Shown: positions 1-6,068, counted from the first letter of the stretch. The stretch: 11,266 nt of DNA from JAABRU01 sp964534335 (GCA_964534335.1 CAZHPS010000204.1:1-11266); one strand, 5' to 3'. The notes: a model not told the origin generated them from the letters alone. Numbers and translations: made by a program.

Positions 1-27
1 TTGATCTAAAATATATGGAAAATCCAT
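1..27 (-). CDS. Start of a probable type II toxin gene (partial, runs off the left edge)
   Basis: An ATG at 27-25 opens a frame reading MDFPYILDQ before the window ends. It starts 5 nt after the stop of the antitoxin-like gene upstream, the usual tight spacing of antitoxin-toxin pairs. The hydrophobic-hydrophobic-Leu-Asp start resembles the first strand and first acidic residue of PIN-domain (VapC) toxins. Only nine codons are visible, so the assignment rests mostly on context. Confidence 0.4.
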
Positions 28-32
28 TTTTA

Positions 33-233
33 TCACTCTCGGATATCACCGTATTCTTCATCAGGAATATCTTCCCAACATCCGGCAAACCTCATTATTT
101 CTTCTGTGCAGTTTTTCGCTGTTTCCAATCCGACTCTGTAAAAATGTATAAAATTATAGAGTTCTGTCAGCTTCTCAAGAGGAATAAGACTGATTTCCTC
201 CGTCAGTCTTATTTGTATTTCAGAAATATTCAT
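33..233 (-). CDS. Small antitoxin-like protein (66 aa)
   Basis: This is a 66-residue acidic protein with a good Shine-Dalgarno (AAGGAAAA) ahead of the ATG at 233. The first ~35 residues are predicted helical with a heptad-like pattern (EISLIPLEKLTELYNFIHFY), as in DUF2281-like or other small antitoxins. The tail 'FAGCWEDIPDEEYGDI' resembles the toxin-wrapping C-terminus (A-G-x-W-x-D-[ML]-[PD]) common in antitoxins paired with PIN toxins. A second frame starts 5 nt downstream. The gene sits immediately downstream of an attC (256-314) in coding direction, so it is the first gene of the fifth cassette seen here. Toxin-antitoxin cassettes are common in sedentary integrons and are thought to stabilise the arrays. 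The role is inferred from sequence style and context only. Confidence 0.6.
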   Translation of the reverse strand: MNISEIQIRLTEEISLIPLEKLTELYNFIHFYRVGLETAKNCTEEIMRFAGCWEDIPDEEYGDIRE

Positions 234-255
234 CTGTTTATTTTCCTTATCGAAA

Positions 256-314
256 GCCTAACAACAAGCTAACCGGCGGCAGCTTTTCGCCGTCCAGTTG
301 AGCGACTGGTTAGC
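256..314 (-). other. attC recombination site 1 (classic form)
   Basis: Read on the minus strand the site begins around GCTAACCAGTCGCTCAACTGG and ends at ...CTTGTTGTTAGGC. The R' box GTTAGGC (262-256) matches the GTTRRRY consensus exactly, and an opposing R''-like CTAAC box lies near 314. Between them an imperfect palindrome pairs CAACTGG with CCGGTTAG and CGGC with GCCG around a GAAAAGC loop. This is the architecture that integron integrases recognise as a folded bottom strand. The site separates the 350-631 gene from the antitoxin-like gene. Confidence 0.88.
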
Positions 315-349
315 GGATTTCTTAACTCAATCTGTTGTTTTACATCAAA

Positions 350-631
350 TCATTTTAATATTTTGCTTCTTATGCTTTTCTCTGCTTTATCATACCCGTC
401 TTTAGGGTATTCTTTTTGAAACCAGTCAATGGGTAAAAAAGGGTTTTTGTCATGAGTGAGTATGCCTATTCCATCAAATGAAGCAGACAAAAAATCACGT
501 TCGTCTGTTATGGGGATGTAAATTTTGTCTTCCTGTTCATCATGAACAATTGTTCTAATGTGTTTTTTTAGATATTTGCCTTTAATGTTTTTCATATCAA
601 GTTCATAGATCATATAACGATCTTTTTCCAT
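350..631 (-). CDS. Hypothetical cassette protein (93 aa)
   Basis: No family is recognised. I chose the start MEKDRYMIYELDM at 631 because AAGGAG lies 8-9 nt upstream; an upstream ATG at 658 overlaps that ribosome site and lies close to the attC-like hairpin. The protein is charged and soluble, with no signal peptide or membrane segment. It alternates short beta-like stretches (DKIYIPI, GIGILTH) with a lysine-rich helical C-terminus (YDKAEKSIRSKILK). It is the only gene between two attC-like sites (256-314 and 666-732), i.e. a single-gene cassette, and its stop lies about 35 nt before attC 1. Confidence 0.7.
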   Translation of the reverse strand: MEKDRYMIYELDMKNIKGKYLKKHIRTIVHDEQEDKIYIPITDERDFLSASFDGIGILTHDKNPFLPIDWFQKEYPKDGYDKAEKSIRSKILK

Positions 632-665
632 TTTTTTTATCTCCTTAAAAAGCAGCATGACGCAT

Positions 666-732
666 AGGGTAACTTGACGCTACAAGGAAGGTGCAGAAAA
701 ACCGCCAAGCTTCTCGCTGTCAAGTTGACCCT
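666..732 (-). other. Divergent attC-like hairpin
   Basis: AGGGTAACTTGAC (666-678) is the inverted complement of GTCAAGTTGACCCT (719-732) except for one extra G, giving a ~13-bp stem with a bulged base, a hallmark of attC folding. On the minus strand the outer arms read GGGTCAAC and GTTACCC, which take the place of the R'' and R' boxes but do not fit GTTRRRY well. The hairpin starts directly after the stop codon of the 734-1291 gene and ends ~35 nt before the next start, exactly where an attC is expected. It could instead be an unusual terminator. Confidence 0.5.
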
Positions 733-733
733 G

Positions 734-1291
734 TTATTTGCAGTTTTCATTAATCTTAATCTTTAGCATACGAGCATCTGAGGCAATAAGATCATAACGC
801 TTCACAAATGAGTGAATTTTCTCCCGGTCACCATCATAAGTATTAGCCCAATTCCCAACTGCGTTGGCAATTGCAAGAATCAATGCTTTCAGGCTGTAAT
901 ATCCCGCTTTTTCTTCAGGTTGCACTACACCAGCAGGTAGTTTTCCAAGATATGCAACAAGCCTTCTGACTTTCCCAGAAAGTACCTTGCGCGAATCAAG
1001 GTTACTCATATGCAGCAATGAATTTCTGTGCTCCCAAAGTTCATCGGCTGTTATTCCAACCGCAGATAAATCAGCATATGTGTTTAGCCACTTTATGAAA
1101 GTATTTTCCTTAATGTCTCCGTATTCAACGTAGCCAATAGAGTCTATTGCCACGACTAAAAGCTTTGCTGCTGATACGTAGTGTTGGCTTTGATACAGAA
1201 TCCGAACAGGTTGAAAAAAATCTGCATTGATGAGCCCAGTAAAGTCGAATTCGTCTCTGGTGAAAAATGTACCGAAATAATCTACTTTCAT
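734..1291 (-). CDS. HEPN-motif cassette protein (185 aa)
   Basis: This soluble, mainly helical protein carries R89-N-S-L-L-H94, a match to the RNxxxH signature of HEPN-domain ribonucleases, at the start of a predicted helix after 'ADELWEHRN'. HEPN proteins act as RNA-cleaving toxins or abortive-infection effectors, or as inactive partners of nucleotidyltransferase antitoxins. No MNT-type antitoxin is visible next to it. The segment AAKLLVVAIDSIGYVEYG matches the paired-helix style of the family. The motif is short, so nuclease activity is an inference. The ATG at 1291 has only a weak AGAGAA ribosome site. The gene is alone between attC-like sites at 666-732 and 1313-1372. Confidence 0.72.
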   Translation of the reverse strand: MKVDYFGTFFTRDEFDFTGLINADFFQPVRILYQSQHYVSAAKLLVVAIDSIGYVEYGDIKENTFIKWLNTYADLSAVGITADELWEHRNSLLHMSNLDSRKVLSGKVRRLVAYLGKLPAGVVQPEEKAGYYSLKALILAIANAVGNWANTYDGDREKIHSFVKRYDLIASDARMLKIKINENCK

Positions 1292-1312
1292 ATTTTTTCT
1301 CTGCTAGCACTG

Positions 1313-1372
1313 AGCTAACACAAAATTCAGTGGCGGGGCGATAGCCCCGTCCACTGCAATGACGGGTTATGC
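1313..1372 (-). other. attC recombination site 2
   Basis: On the minus strand the 60-bp site runs from R'' GCATAAC (1372-1366) to an R'-like GTTAGCT (1319-1313). The inner stem pairs CAGTGG with CCACTG and GGGGC with GCCCC around GATA, with one unpaired base on each side. It is nearly the same as the site at 2248-2307, so the two belong to one attC family. It lies downstream of the exported-protein gene at 1420-1746 and just upstream of the HEPN-motif gene. Confidence 0.88.
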
Positions 1373-1419
1373 TTTATTGCTCAGTATATGATTTGAACAA
1401 TCTTGAATCTCCCCAAAAG

Positions 1420-1746
1420 TTATTTTGTAATTCCAATTGCTTTACCATTTACTGGTTTGGCTTTGCCAGTAGCTTTGTCAACATGCCATTTGTAACTTAA
1501 TGGAGTTGTTTTATTAAGTAGCATAAGTCTTTCTATCTCAAAACCATCTTCACGGGGGTATGCCTTCCACCCTAAATCTTCTATCACTGGAAGTTTTGCT
1601 TTGTTGGAAAGAAGTTGATCAACTGTTCCGCCTTCGGAACTTGGGAGTTTTTTGACTATTTCTATAGCCTGCTTGTAATCTACTTCTGCTGATGCCGGAT
1701 AAACGATGAAAAAAACAACCGCTATCGTTATAATAATCCTTAACAT
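1420..1746 (-). CDS. Small exported protein (108 aa)
   Basis: I placed the start at the ATG at 1746 because a perfect AAAAGGAGG lies just upstream and because this start gives a clean signal peptide (MLRIIITIAVVFFIVYPASA, cut expected after A-S-A). The mature ~88 residues are soluble. They begin VDYKQAIEIVKKLPSSEGG and end in a lysine-rich tail (TGKAKPVNGKAIGITK). The protein should reach the periplasm or outside the cell. No domain is recognised. The Shine-Dalgarno overlaps the stop codon of the upstream exported gene (13-nt gap), so the two are co-translated within one cassette. Confidence 0.78.
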   Translation of the reverse strand: MLRIIITIAVVFFIVYPASAEVDYKQAIEIVKKLPSSEGGTVDQLLSNKAKLPVIEDLGWKAYPREDGFEIERLMLLNKTTPLSYKWHVDKATGKAKPVNGKAIGITK

Positions 1747-1759
1747 TTTATACCTCCTT

Positions 1760-2179
1760 TTAAAGATCGCCGAGTTTCTTCGTGATCTCAAATTTCAGCC
1801 CTGTTGCATGAGTTGGCGTCAGGTTTGGGCTGGTATAACTCTTCAATTTTTCTCTTATTGATTCGTCTCGTTGCCACATCTGATTAAAATATGTGAATAC
1901 ATGAACAGTGTATGAAGAATCCAAACGATTCCCGTATGCTGTCATAGGCAGGCTTTCGTAGTATCCGTTTTTTACAAATATGTTATAGTCCTGCGGACCA
2001 CTTTCTGATCCTTTTGTTAACGATACTCCTAATTTCGTTCCATCGGGCAGATTAGTTGTACCATAAATAACAGTAGCATTGCCTTCAATCTTTTTACTTA
2101 TTGTCAATTGAATCTCCTGAGCCTGCGTTTGCATAGCCCAAAAAATTATTACCGTAATAAGATATAAGTGCTTGCCCAT
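1760..2179 (-). CDS. Exported beta-sandwich-like protein (139 aa)
   Basis: A strong AAGGAGG precedes the ATG at 2179. Residues 1-20 form a signal peptide (MGKHLYLITVIIFWAMQTQA, likely cut before QEIQ). The mature part is rich in beta-type segments (IQLTISKKIEGNATVIYG, TNLPDGTKLGVSLTKG, YTVHVFTYFN). The 'TNLPDGTKL' segment recalls Ig-like modules of secreted bacterial proteins that bind surfaces or proteins. No catalytic motif is visible. With the 1420-1746 gene it forms a two-gene cassette of exported proteins, which may act together. The function is unknown. Confidence 0.78.
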   Translation of the reverse strand: MGKHLYLITVIIFWAMQTQAQEIQLTISKKIEGNATVIYGTTNLPDGTKLGVSLTKGSESGPQDYNIFVKNGYYESLPMTAYGNRLDSSYTVHVFTYFNQMWQRDESIREKLKSYTSPNLTPTHATGLKFEITKKLGDL

Positions 2180-2247
2180 GTAATCCTCCTTTCATCCTTT
2201 GCATTGTTGAAAAACTTTTGAACTTTGTTGTTTCATCTCAAAGCCAA

Positions 2248-2307
2248 GCATAACAACGAATTCACTGGCGGGGCGATAGCCCCGTCCAGTGCAATGACTG
2301 GTTATGT
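2248..2307 (-). other. attC recombination site 3
   Basis: On the minus strand the site runs from R'' ACATAAC (2307-2301) to R' GTTATGC (2254-2248). The inner arms CACTGG/CCAGTG and GGGGC/GCCCC close over a GATA loop. It is the same length (60 bp) and nearly identical in sequence to the site at 1313-1372. It separates the nuclease gene from the exported-protein pair. Confidence 0.9.
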
Positions 2308-2338
2308 GTCTTATATTTATATTCATTATATCAAGCTA

Positions 2339-3526
2339 TTATGAATTAACTAAGTTCCCTAATAGTTGATCAAGTTTATCAATATCTGATGGATAAATCT
2401 CAATTAAACAAATATTACTATTTTGCGCTAAAAGAATCTTCTCATCCATCCTTCTCTCATAATTTGTATGACCAATCAGCCCAAAATACTCAATAAAAAA
2501 ATTTTTAACCTTCCAGTCAGCTCGCTTTTTTCCAAGACTGTTTAAAGTCGAATGAAAAGGATAAAAAGGCTCTCGTTCATGTTGTATATTATGAATATAT
2601 AACCAATCATCAATACGTTGTTCATCAAGAGAATAACATAGATGCCCATCTTTTGCTAAACAACGAATGCCTCTTGCTGTTGGTTGAACATCATCAATTA
2701 ATGTTCCTGTTTCAACTAAAGCATGAAACCAAGAACCAAATTTCTTCTTTACGTGTTCAACGGAACCTATTTTAGCATACCCTAAAAAAACTTTTGCCCA
2801 TTGCTCATCAGAAAGTCTTGATGTAAAAGCAAAATTAATTGGGTTAATTGATGAATTAGGTGTAAAACCACAGGATTCTACAAAAGCAGGAATTAACTGA
2901 AAAAGCTCTCTTTTTTTTGGAGATTCCAAAATATTGCAGTGGAAACAACAGCCTTTGAACCCATTTGAACCGAAATATATCCAGTCAGGTAAATCTGTTA
3001 CACTAAATTTGTTACCACATAAAATGCAGGTTTTATGTATATCAAACTTTTCAACCCATGTTTCTAACTGTCTATAATAGTCTAACTCACTGTTAATCTT
3101 GAACAGTGTTAGCTTAAAAATGTGATTTACAATATTAAAAATAGCGTCTGATTTATCGTAAAGATGATATAAATAACCGTTTGCCTCTGATAATGTCTTT
3201 TGAAATTCTTGTAAATCAATATTTTTTTCGGCAAAATTATTCGCAATTCTTGAACGAATACTTCTGTGGAAAAATTTCTCGGAAAATAAACCATGCTTTT
3301 CTTGTAAGGATTGTAATAAATTAATATCGGATGTATCGGAAAAGGGGTAAACAAATTTTTTATAGAACTCAGATTGAAGTTGTCTGCTAAGTGACAAAAT
3401 CCATTGATCATAATGTTTTGACCTATAAGATGGTAAGCCATTCTCAAATGGATAGTCTCTGAATAGCCTGTGAGAAGCATAAAATTCATAATCAAAATGC
3501 ACAAGTGGTTTAGCTTTCTTTGGCAT
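2339..3526 (-). CDS. Zinc-ribbon protein with PD-(D/E)XK-like nuclease C-terminus (395 aa)
   Basis: Three parts can be seen. Residues 1-160 are helical and unrecognised. A zinc ribbon follows (C167-I-L-C170 and C194-F-H-C197). The C-terminal region at ~300-385 resembles VSR/DUF559-type endonucleases: EREPFYPFHS, then R-A-D337-W-K-V, FIE346YFG, a charged helix around R358-K363 and 'LIEIYPSD'. D337 and E346 are the likely metal ligands; the lysine expected two residues after E346 is missing and may be replaced from the following helix. The protein is therefore probably a DNA endonuclease whose ribbon binds DNA. It starts 18 nt after the stop of the HEPN/Abi_C-like gene, so the two form one cassette operon. 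It is very AT-rich, unlike the genes right of 9000, which suggests recent transfer. Targets are unknown. Confidence 0.75.
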   Translation of the reverse strand: MPKKAKPLVHFDYEFYASHRLFRDYPFENGLPSYRSKHYDQWILSLSRQLQSEFYKKFVYPFSDTSDINLLQSLQEKHGLFSEKFFHRSIRSRIANNFAEKNIDLQEFQKTLSEANGYLYHLYDKSDAIFNIVNHIFKLTLFKINSELDYYRQLETWVEKFDIHKTCILCGNKFSVTDLPDWIYFGSNGFKGCCFHCNILESPKKRELFQLIPAFVESCGFTPNSSINPINFAFTSRLSDEQWAKVFLGYAKIGSVEHVKKKFGSWFHALVETGTLIDDVQPTARGIRCLAKDGHLCYSLDEQRIDDWLYIHNIQHEREPFYPFHSTLNSLGKKRADWKVKNFFIEYFGLIGHTNYERRMDEKILLAQNSNICLIEIYPSDIDKLDQLLGNLVNS

Positions 3527-3544
3527 TTATATAACTCACTGTCT

Positions 3545-4321
3545 TTACATCTTTTCTGTTTTCAATTTATATTGAATACGAATAATTGTTTTAGTAAATT
3601 CTGATAAAGAAAGTGCTTCTTCTTTTGAGATATTATGTGATTGTGTGCTACCATGTCCAGCTAAAGGAGTGGTATTCCTCTTATTATAAATACTTAAAAT
3701 ATAATCTAATATTGGTGCTGGCAAGTTAGAATCTTTTCTGTATCTTTCAAAAAAGCCTTTTAATGTTTGATTTTGAATAGTCGGTAACAGGGAAATATCT
3801 TTAGCCATAGTTTCAAAAATACAGGCACTTGAATGTAAAACACCGCCATAATCCTCACTCATGAAGGAGTTCTCCATTCGTTTTATTAATATCTGAATAT
3901 TAGGATGTATATTATTTAGGTTATCAGAGGCTACATCCAAACTGATCTCAAAACTTTCGATTGGATAAGAAATACAAGAAATTATAAAAGGGCATGAGTC
4001 TGGGCATGTCTCAGTTGAAAGGGATATTTCTTCTGTTTCTGATAAAATACCGCTTTTAATTTTTTCCTCAATATGTCTTTTGCCATATTGAAATAAAACT
4101 TTAATTGTATTTTTATCTTCATTTTCTAATCCCCAGTTTACTCTTAATTTTCTGCTCATACTTACAGTAAGTCTATGATGAGTTGTTGCTCCTTTTTCTT
4201 CAGGTTCTCCAATCATTACGGAATCAACGACTGAAAAATAAAAATTGATTTGAGAATTATCATTCTTAAATGGTATAGCTAAATCTGATGGCTTTCCAAA
4301 GCATACTGTTTTTTTTATCAT
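3545..4321 (-). CDS. Abi_C/HEPN-like protein (258 aa)
   Basis: The C-terminal ~110 residues contain IYNKR215NTTPLAGH223G. This resembles the RN...aHG motif of Abi_C-type HEPN domains found in abortive-infection proteins and other defence genes. The preceding stretch 'SSACIFETMAKDISLL' fits the first helix of such domains. The N-terminal ~130 residues are beta-rich and unassigned, with three cysteines (C106, C110, C116) that could bind metal. R215 and H223 are the expected RNA-cleaving residues, but their spacing is longer than in classic HEPN motifs. The gene is first in a two-gene cassette with the nuclease gene. A role in phage or plasmid defence is inferred. The ATG at 4321 has a weak GAGAG ribosome site. 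Confidence 0.7.
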   Translation of the reverse strand: MIKKTVCFGKPSDLAIPFKNDNSQINFYFSVVDSVMIGEPEEKGATTHHRLTVSMSRKLRVNWGLENEDKNTIKVLFQYGKRHIEEKIKSGILSETEEISLSTETCPDSCPFIISCISYPIESFEISLDVASDNLNNIHPNIQILIKRMENSFMSEDYGGVLHSSACIFETMAKDISLLPTIQNQTLKGFFERYRKDSNLPAPILDYILSIYNKRNTTPLAGHGSTQSHNISKEEALSLSEFTKTIIRIQYKLKTEKM

Positions 4322-4345
4322 TGTTTTTCTCTCATTATTTTTTGA

Positions 4346-4364
4346 GCATAACCAGTTGTTATGC
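4346..4364. other. Collapsed attC-like palindrome at the upstream end of the array
   Basis: GCATAAC (4346-4352) and GTTATGC (4358-4364) are perfect inverted copies of the R boxes seen in the two full-length attC sites, but only 5 nt (CAGTT) separate them instead of ~45. The palindrome sits 25 nt upstream of the first cassette gene, where the preceding recombination site should lie. It may be an attC that lost its inner stem, or the scar of a deletion between R boxes. Confidence 0.5.
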
Positions 4365-4386
4365 GGGTGCAGTGTCCGTATTTAAA

Positions 4387-4549
4387 GCATATAGTACTGT
4401 ATGCTTGCATATAATATATATACTCCGAAAGCATATAGATGTATATGCTTTCCGAAAATCCGTTCGGCATACAGTATTATATGCAAACCTCAAAAGCATA
4501 TAATACTGTATGCTTTCCGAAAGTCTGTCAGGCATACAGTATTATATGC
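4387..4549. repeat. Cluster of 18-bp palindromic repeats in alternating orientation
   Basis: Six copies of an 18-mer occur: GCATATAGTACTGTATGC at 4387, a degenerate copy at 4407, GCATATAGATGTATATGC at 4431, GCATACAGTATTATATGC at 4467, GCATATAATACTGTATGC at 4496, and GCATACAGTATTATATGC at 4532. Each is itself near-palindromic (GCATAYA...TGTATGC). The fourth and sixth are exact reverse complements of the fifth, so the last two fold into an 18-bp stem with an ~18-nt loop. The 4431/4467 and 4496/4532 pairs form two tandem units with the shared spacer TTTCCGAAA. A decayed seventh copy may lie at 4563-4581. ORFs across this block are low-complexity artefacts. The block could be operator-like binding sites or a hairpin element; its position upstream of the leftward array would suit control of cassette transcription. 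Confidence 0.85.
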
Positions 4550-4581
4550 CTTTACCTGCCCGGATTATACAGTATATTACG

Positions 4582-4893
4582 CAGTTTTCTGTTATCCCTG
4601 TTTCCGCAGCATTCCTTCTGTTCCTTCTGCTTCTGTCCGCCGATTCCGGGAGACAAACATAATCGGGGAAGGACGGGAAGTATCTGTCCGGAGATTATCT
4701 TTTAATACGGTATCCCGTTTCCAAAAGTCAAGAAAAATCTTCTAATCCACTGTCTTTTCTTGGTTACACCGTCACTCCGGCGAAAAAATGAAATCCTGAC
4801 TTTTTACAAAATCATCATGACTGAGATAATTGCTTAGGGATAACTATCCGGAATCACTTCTCTATAGAAAAGACCGGAGTACAGGATAACCGG
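4582..4893. other. Non-coding stretch with no recognised gene
   Basis: No frame in this interval has a credible start, ribosome site or protein family. A weak inverted repeat (CAAGAAAA/TTTTCTTG, about 4728-4764) is present, but no run of U follows it. The stretch separates the AT-rich cassette block from the decayed two-component genes and may be degraded sequence. Confidence 0.5.
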
Positions 4894-4989
4894 TTACATC
4901 CTCCCGGATATTTCCGAAACCGGCAGCTTCAGGTGAAATGCACTGCCCCGGCCCATAATGCTTTCCACTTCCATACGGCCTTTGTGCGC
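4894..4989 (-). pseudogene. C-terminal fragment of a sensor histidine kinase
   Basis: The minus strand reads AHKGRMEVESIMGRGSAFHL, then KLPVSEISGRM and a TAA at 4896-4894. This is the end of a histidine-kinase ATPase domain: the segment leading into the G2 box (G-x-G-S-x-F) and the last strand 'F-x-L-x-LP'. Everything before the Ala (dimerisation domain, N and G1 boxes, sensor) is missing. At about 4990 the sequence changes into the NtrC-like fragment, which is encoded on the other strand. The fragment is far too short to act. Confidence 0.78.
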
Positions 4990-5544
4990 GTTGGCGGAAC
5001 CGAGGAAATTCCGGTCAATATCCGGATTCTGGCCGCAACCAACAAAGATTTGAAATACGAAGTCGAAGACGGCTCATTCCGCCAGGACCTTTACTACCGC
5101 CTGAATGTTATCACCCTGCATGTTCCGCCTTTGTCTGAAAGAAAAGAGGACATTCCGCTTCTGTGCCAGCATTTTCTGGCAAAATTTTCACAATCCCGCT
5201 CAAAACCTGTGGAAAGAATCTCCGATGAGGTCATGAATCTTCTTGTCAATTATGAATTTCCGGGAAATATCAGGGAACTGGAAAATATCATTGAGAGGGC
5301 TGTGGCACTGGCCCAGGGAACAGAGATTACATTATCCCATCTTCCGCCTGATGTTCAGCAGATGGCATTCAGAATTAAACCTGAAAGACCCGGTCAGTTT
5401 CTGACTTTGGAGGAAAATGAAATGGAATATATCCGCTGGGTTCTTCAGAAAACAGAGAACAACAAAAGCAAAGCAGCGGAAATACTTGGCATAGACCGGG
5501 TTTCCCTTTGGCGGAAACTGCGGCGGTATCATATTGCGGAGTAG
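4981..5544 (+). pseudogene. C-terminal half of an NtrC-type sigma54-dependent response regulator
   Basis: From FVRVGGTEE onward the translation follows the second half of an NtrC-family activator: sensor I (RILAATNKDL), the arginine-finger segment (FRQDLYYRLNV), 'HVPPLSERKEDIPLL', sensor II (FPGNIRELENIIERAVAL), and a Fis-type helix-turn-helix at the end (NKSKAAEILGIDRVSLWRKL). The receiver domain, Walker A and B motifs and GAFTGA loop, ~270 residues in intact proteins, are absent. The open frame extends back to a GTG at 4933, but those 16 codons are antisense to the kinase fragment and are not homologous. Without the ATPase core it cannot activate sigma54 polymerase; at most it could still bind DNA. 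It converges on the lon remnant with a 30-nt gap. Confidence 0.85.
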
Positions 5545-5905
5545 AACCGGATCAGATTTTTCCTGTTTGCCATATCAATCCTTTACAATCACCACATTCA
5601 CCAAAGCAGTAATATCTTCCGCCAAAATCACTTCCATGCCTTCTGTGACATCTGCTTCCAGATTTTTCAGATCTGTTTCATTGCGTTTGGGAAAAACAGC
5701 AGTTTTTATTCCAGCCCGGCGTGCGGCAAGCAGTTTTTCCCGGATTCCGCTCACCGGCATGACACGTCCGCTCAGGGTCAGTTCCCCGCTTAAGGCCACA
5801 TCCCGCCGCGCGGGTCGGCCCGTAAGAAGGGAAATCAGGGACATGGCAATGGTGACACCTGCGGAAGGCCCGTCTTTGGTAATGGCCCCGGAAGGAAGAT
5901 GAATA

Positions 5906-6068
5906 TACTGATCCAATTTTGGTTTTATCCGGCATACTTTTTGCCTTCAGACCGGATTGTGAAAAAATGACCGTTTTGATCCGGAAACTCAGCGGAAACA
6001 GGTTCGGAAAGGGATGTTTCTGCAGTTAAGCAATTTTCGTGCCAAAGAAAACCAAAATTGGATCAGTA
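5906..6068. mobile_element. MITE 1 (163 bp, IS630/Tc1-mariner type)
   Basis: Perfect 21-bp terminal inverted repeats begin TACTGATCCAATTTTGG (5906-5926 and 6048-6068), flanked on both sides by TA (5904-5905 and 6069-6070). Removing the element and one TA restores an uninterrupted Lon reading, D-I-H-I-H-L-P, which defines both ends and the TA duplication. The interior has no gene. It shares with MITE 2 a GGCATA...TTTTTGC stretch near the left end and a CATGTTTCTG-like then GCAATTTT.GTGCCA stretch near the right end. TA targeting and the TACTG ends fit mobilisation by IS630-family transposases. Confidence 0.9.

Noticed and set aside
4401..4549. Possible CRISPR array
   Set aside because: The repeats alternate in orientation, are only 18 bp, and the spacers are conserved between units and not unique; no cas genes are nearby.
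4288..4745. Several overlapping plus-strand ORFs (71-114 aa) across the 18-bp repeat block
   Set aside because: They translate the palindromic repeats into repetitive Tyr/Ser/Lys strings, have no ribosome sites, and overlap each other in different frames.
4933..4980. First 16 codons of the NtrC-like ORF as part of the protein
   Set aside because: This stretch is antisense to the histidine-kinase tail; regulator homology begins only near 4981.
5534..5902. 122-aa plus-strand ORF opposite the Lon protease domain
   Set aside because: It is an antisense shadow; the minus strand carries the catalytic Ser and Lys motifs of Lon.
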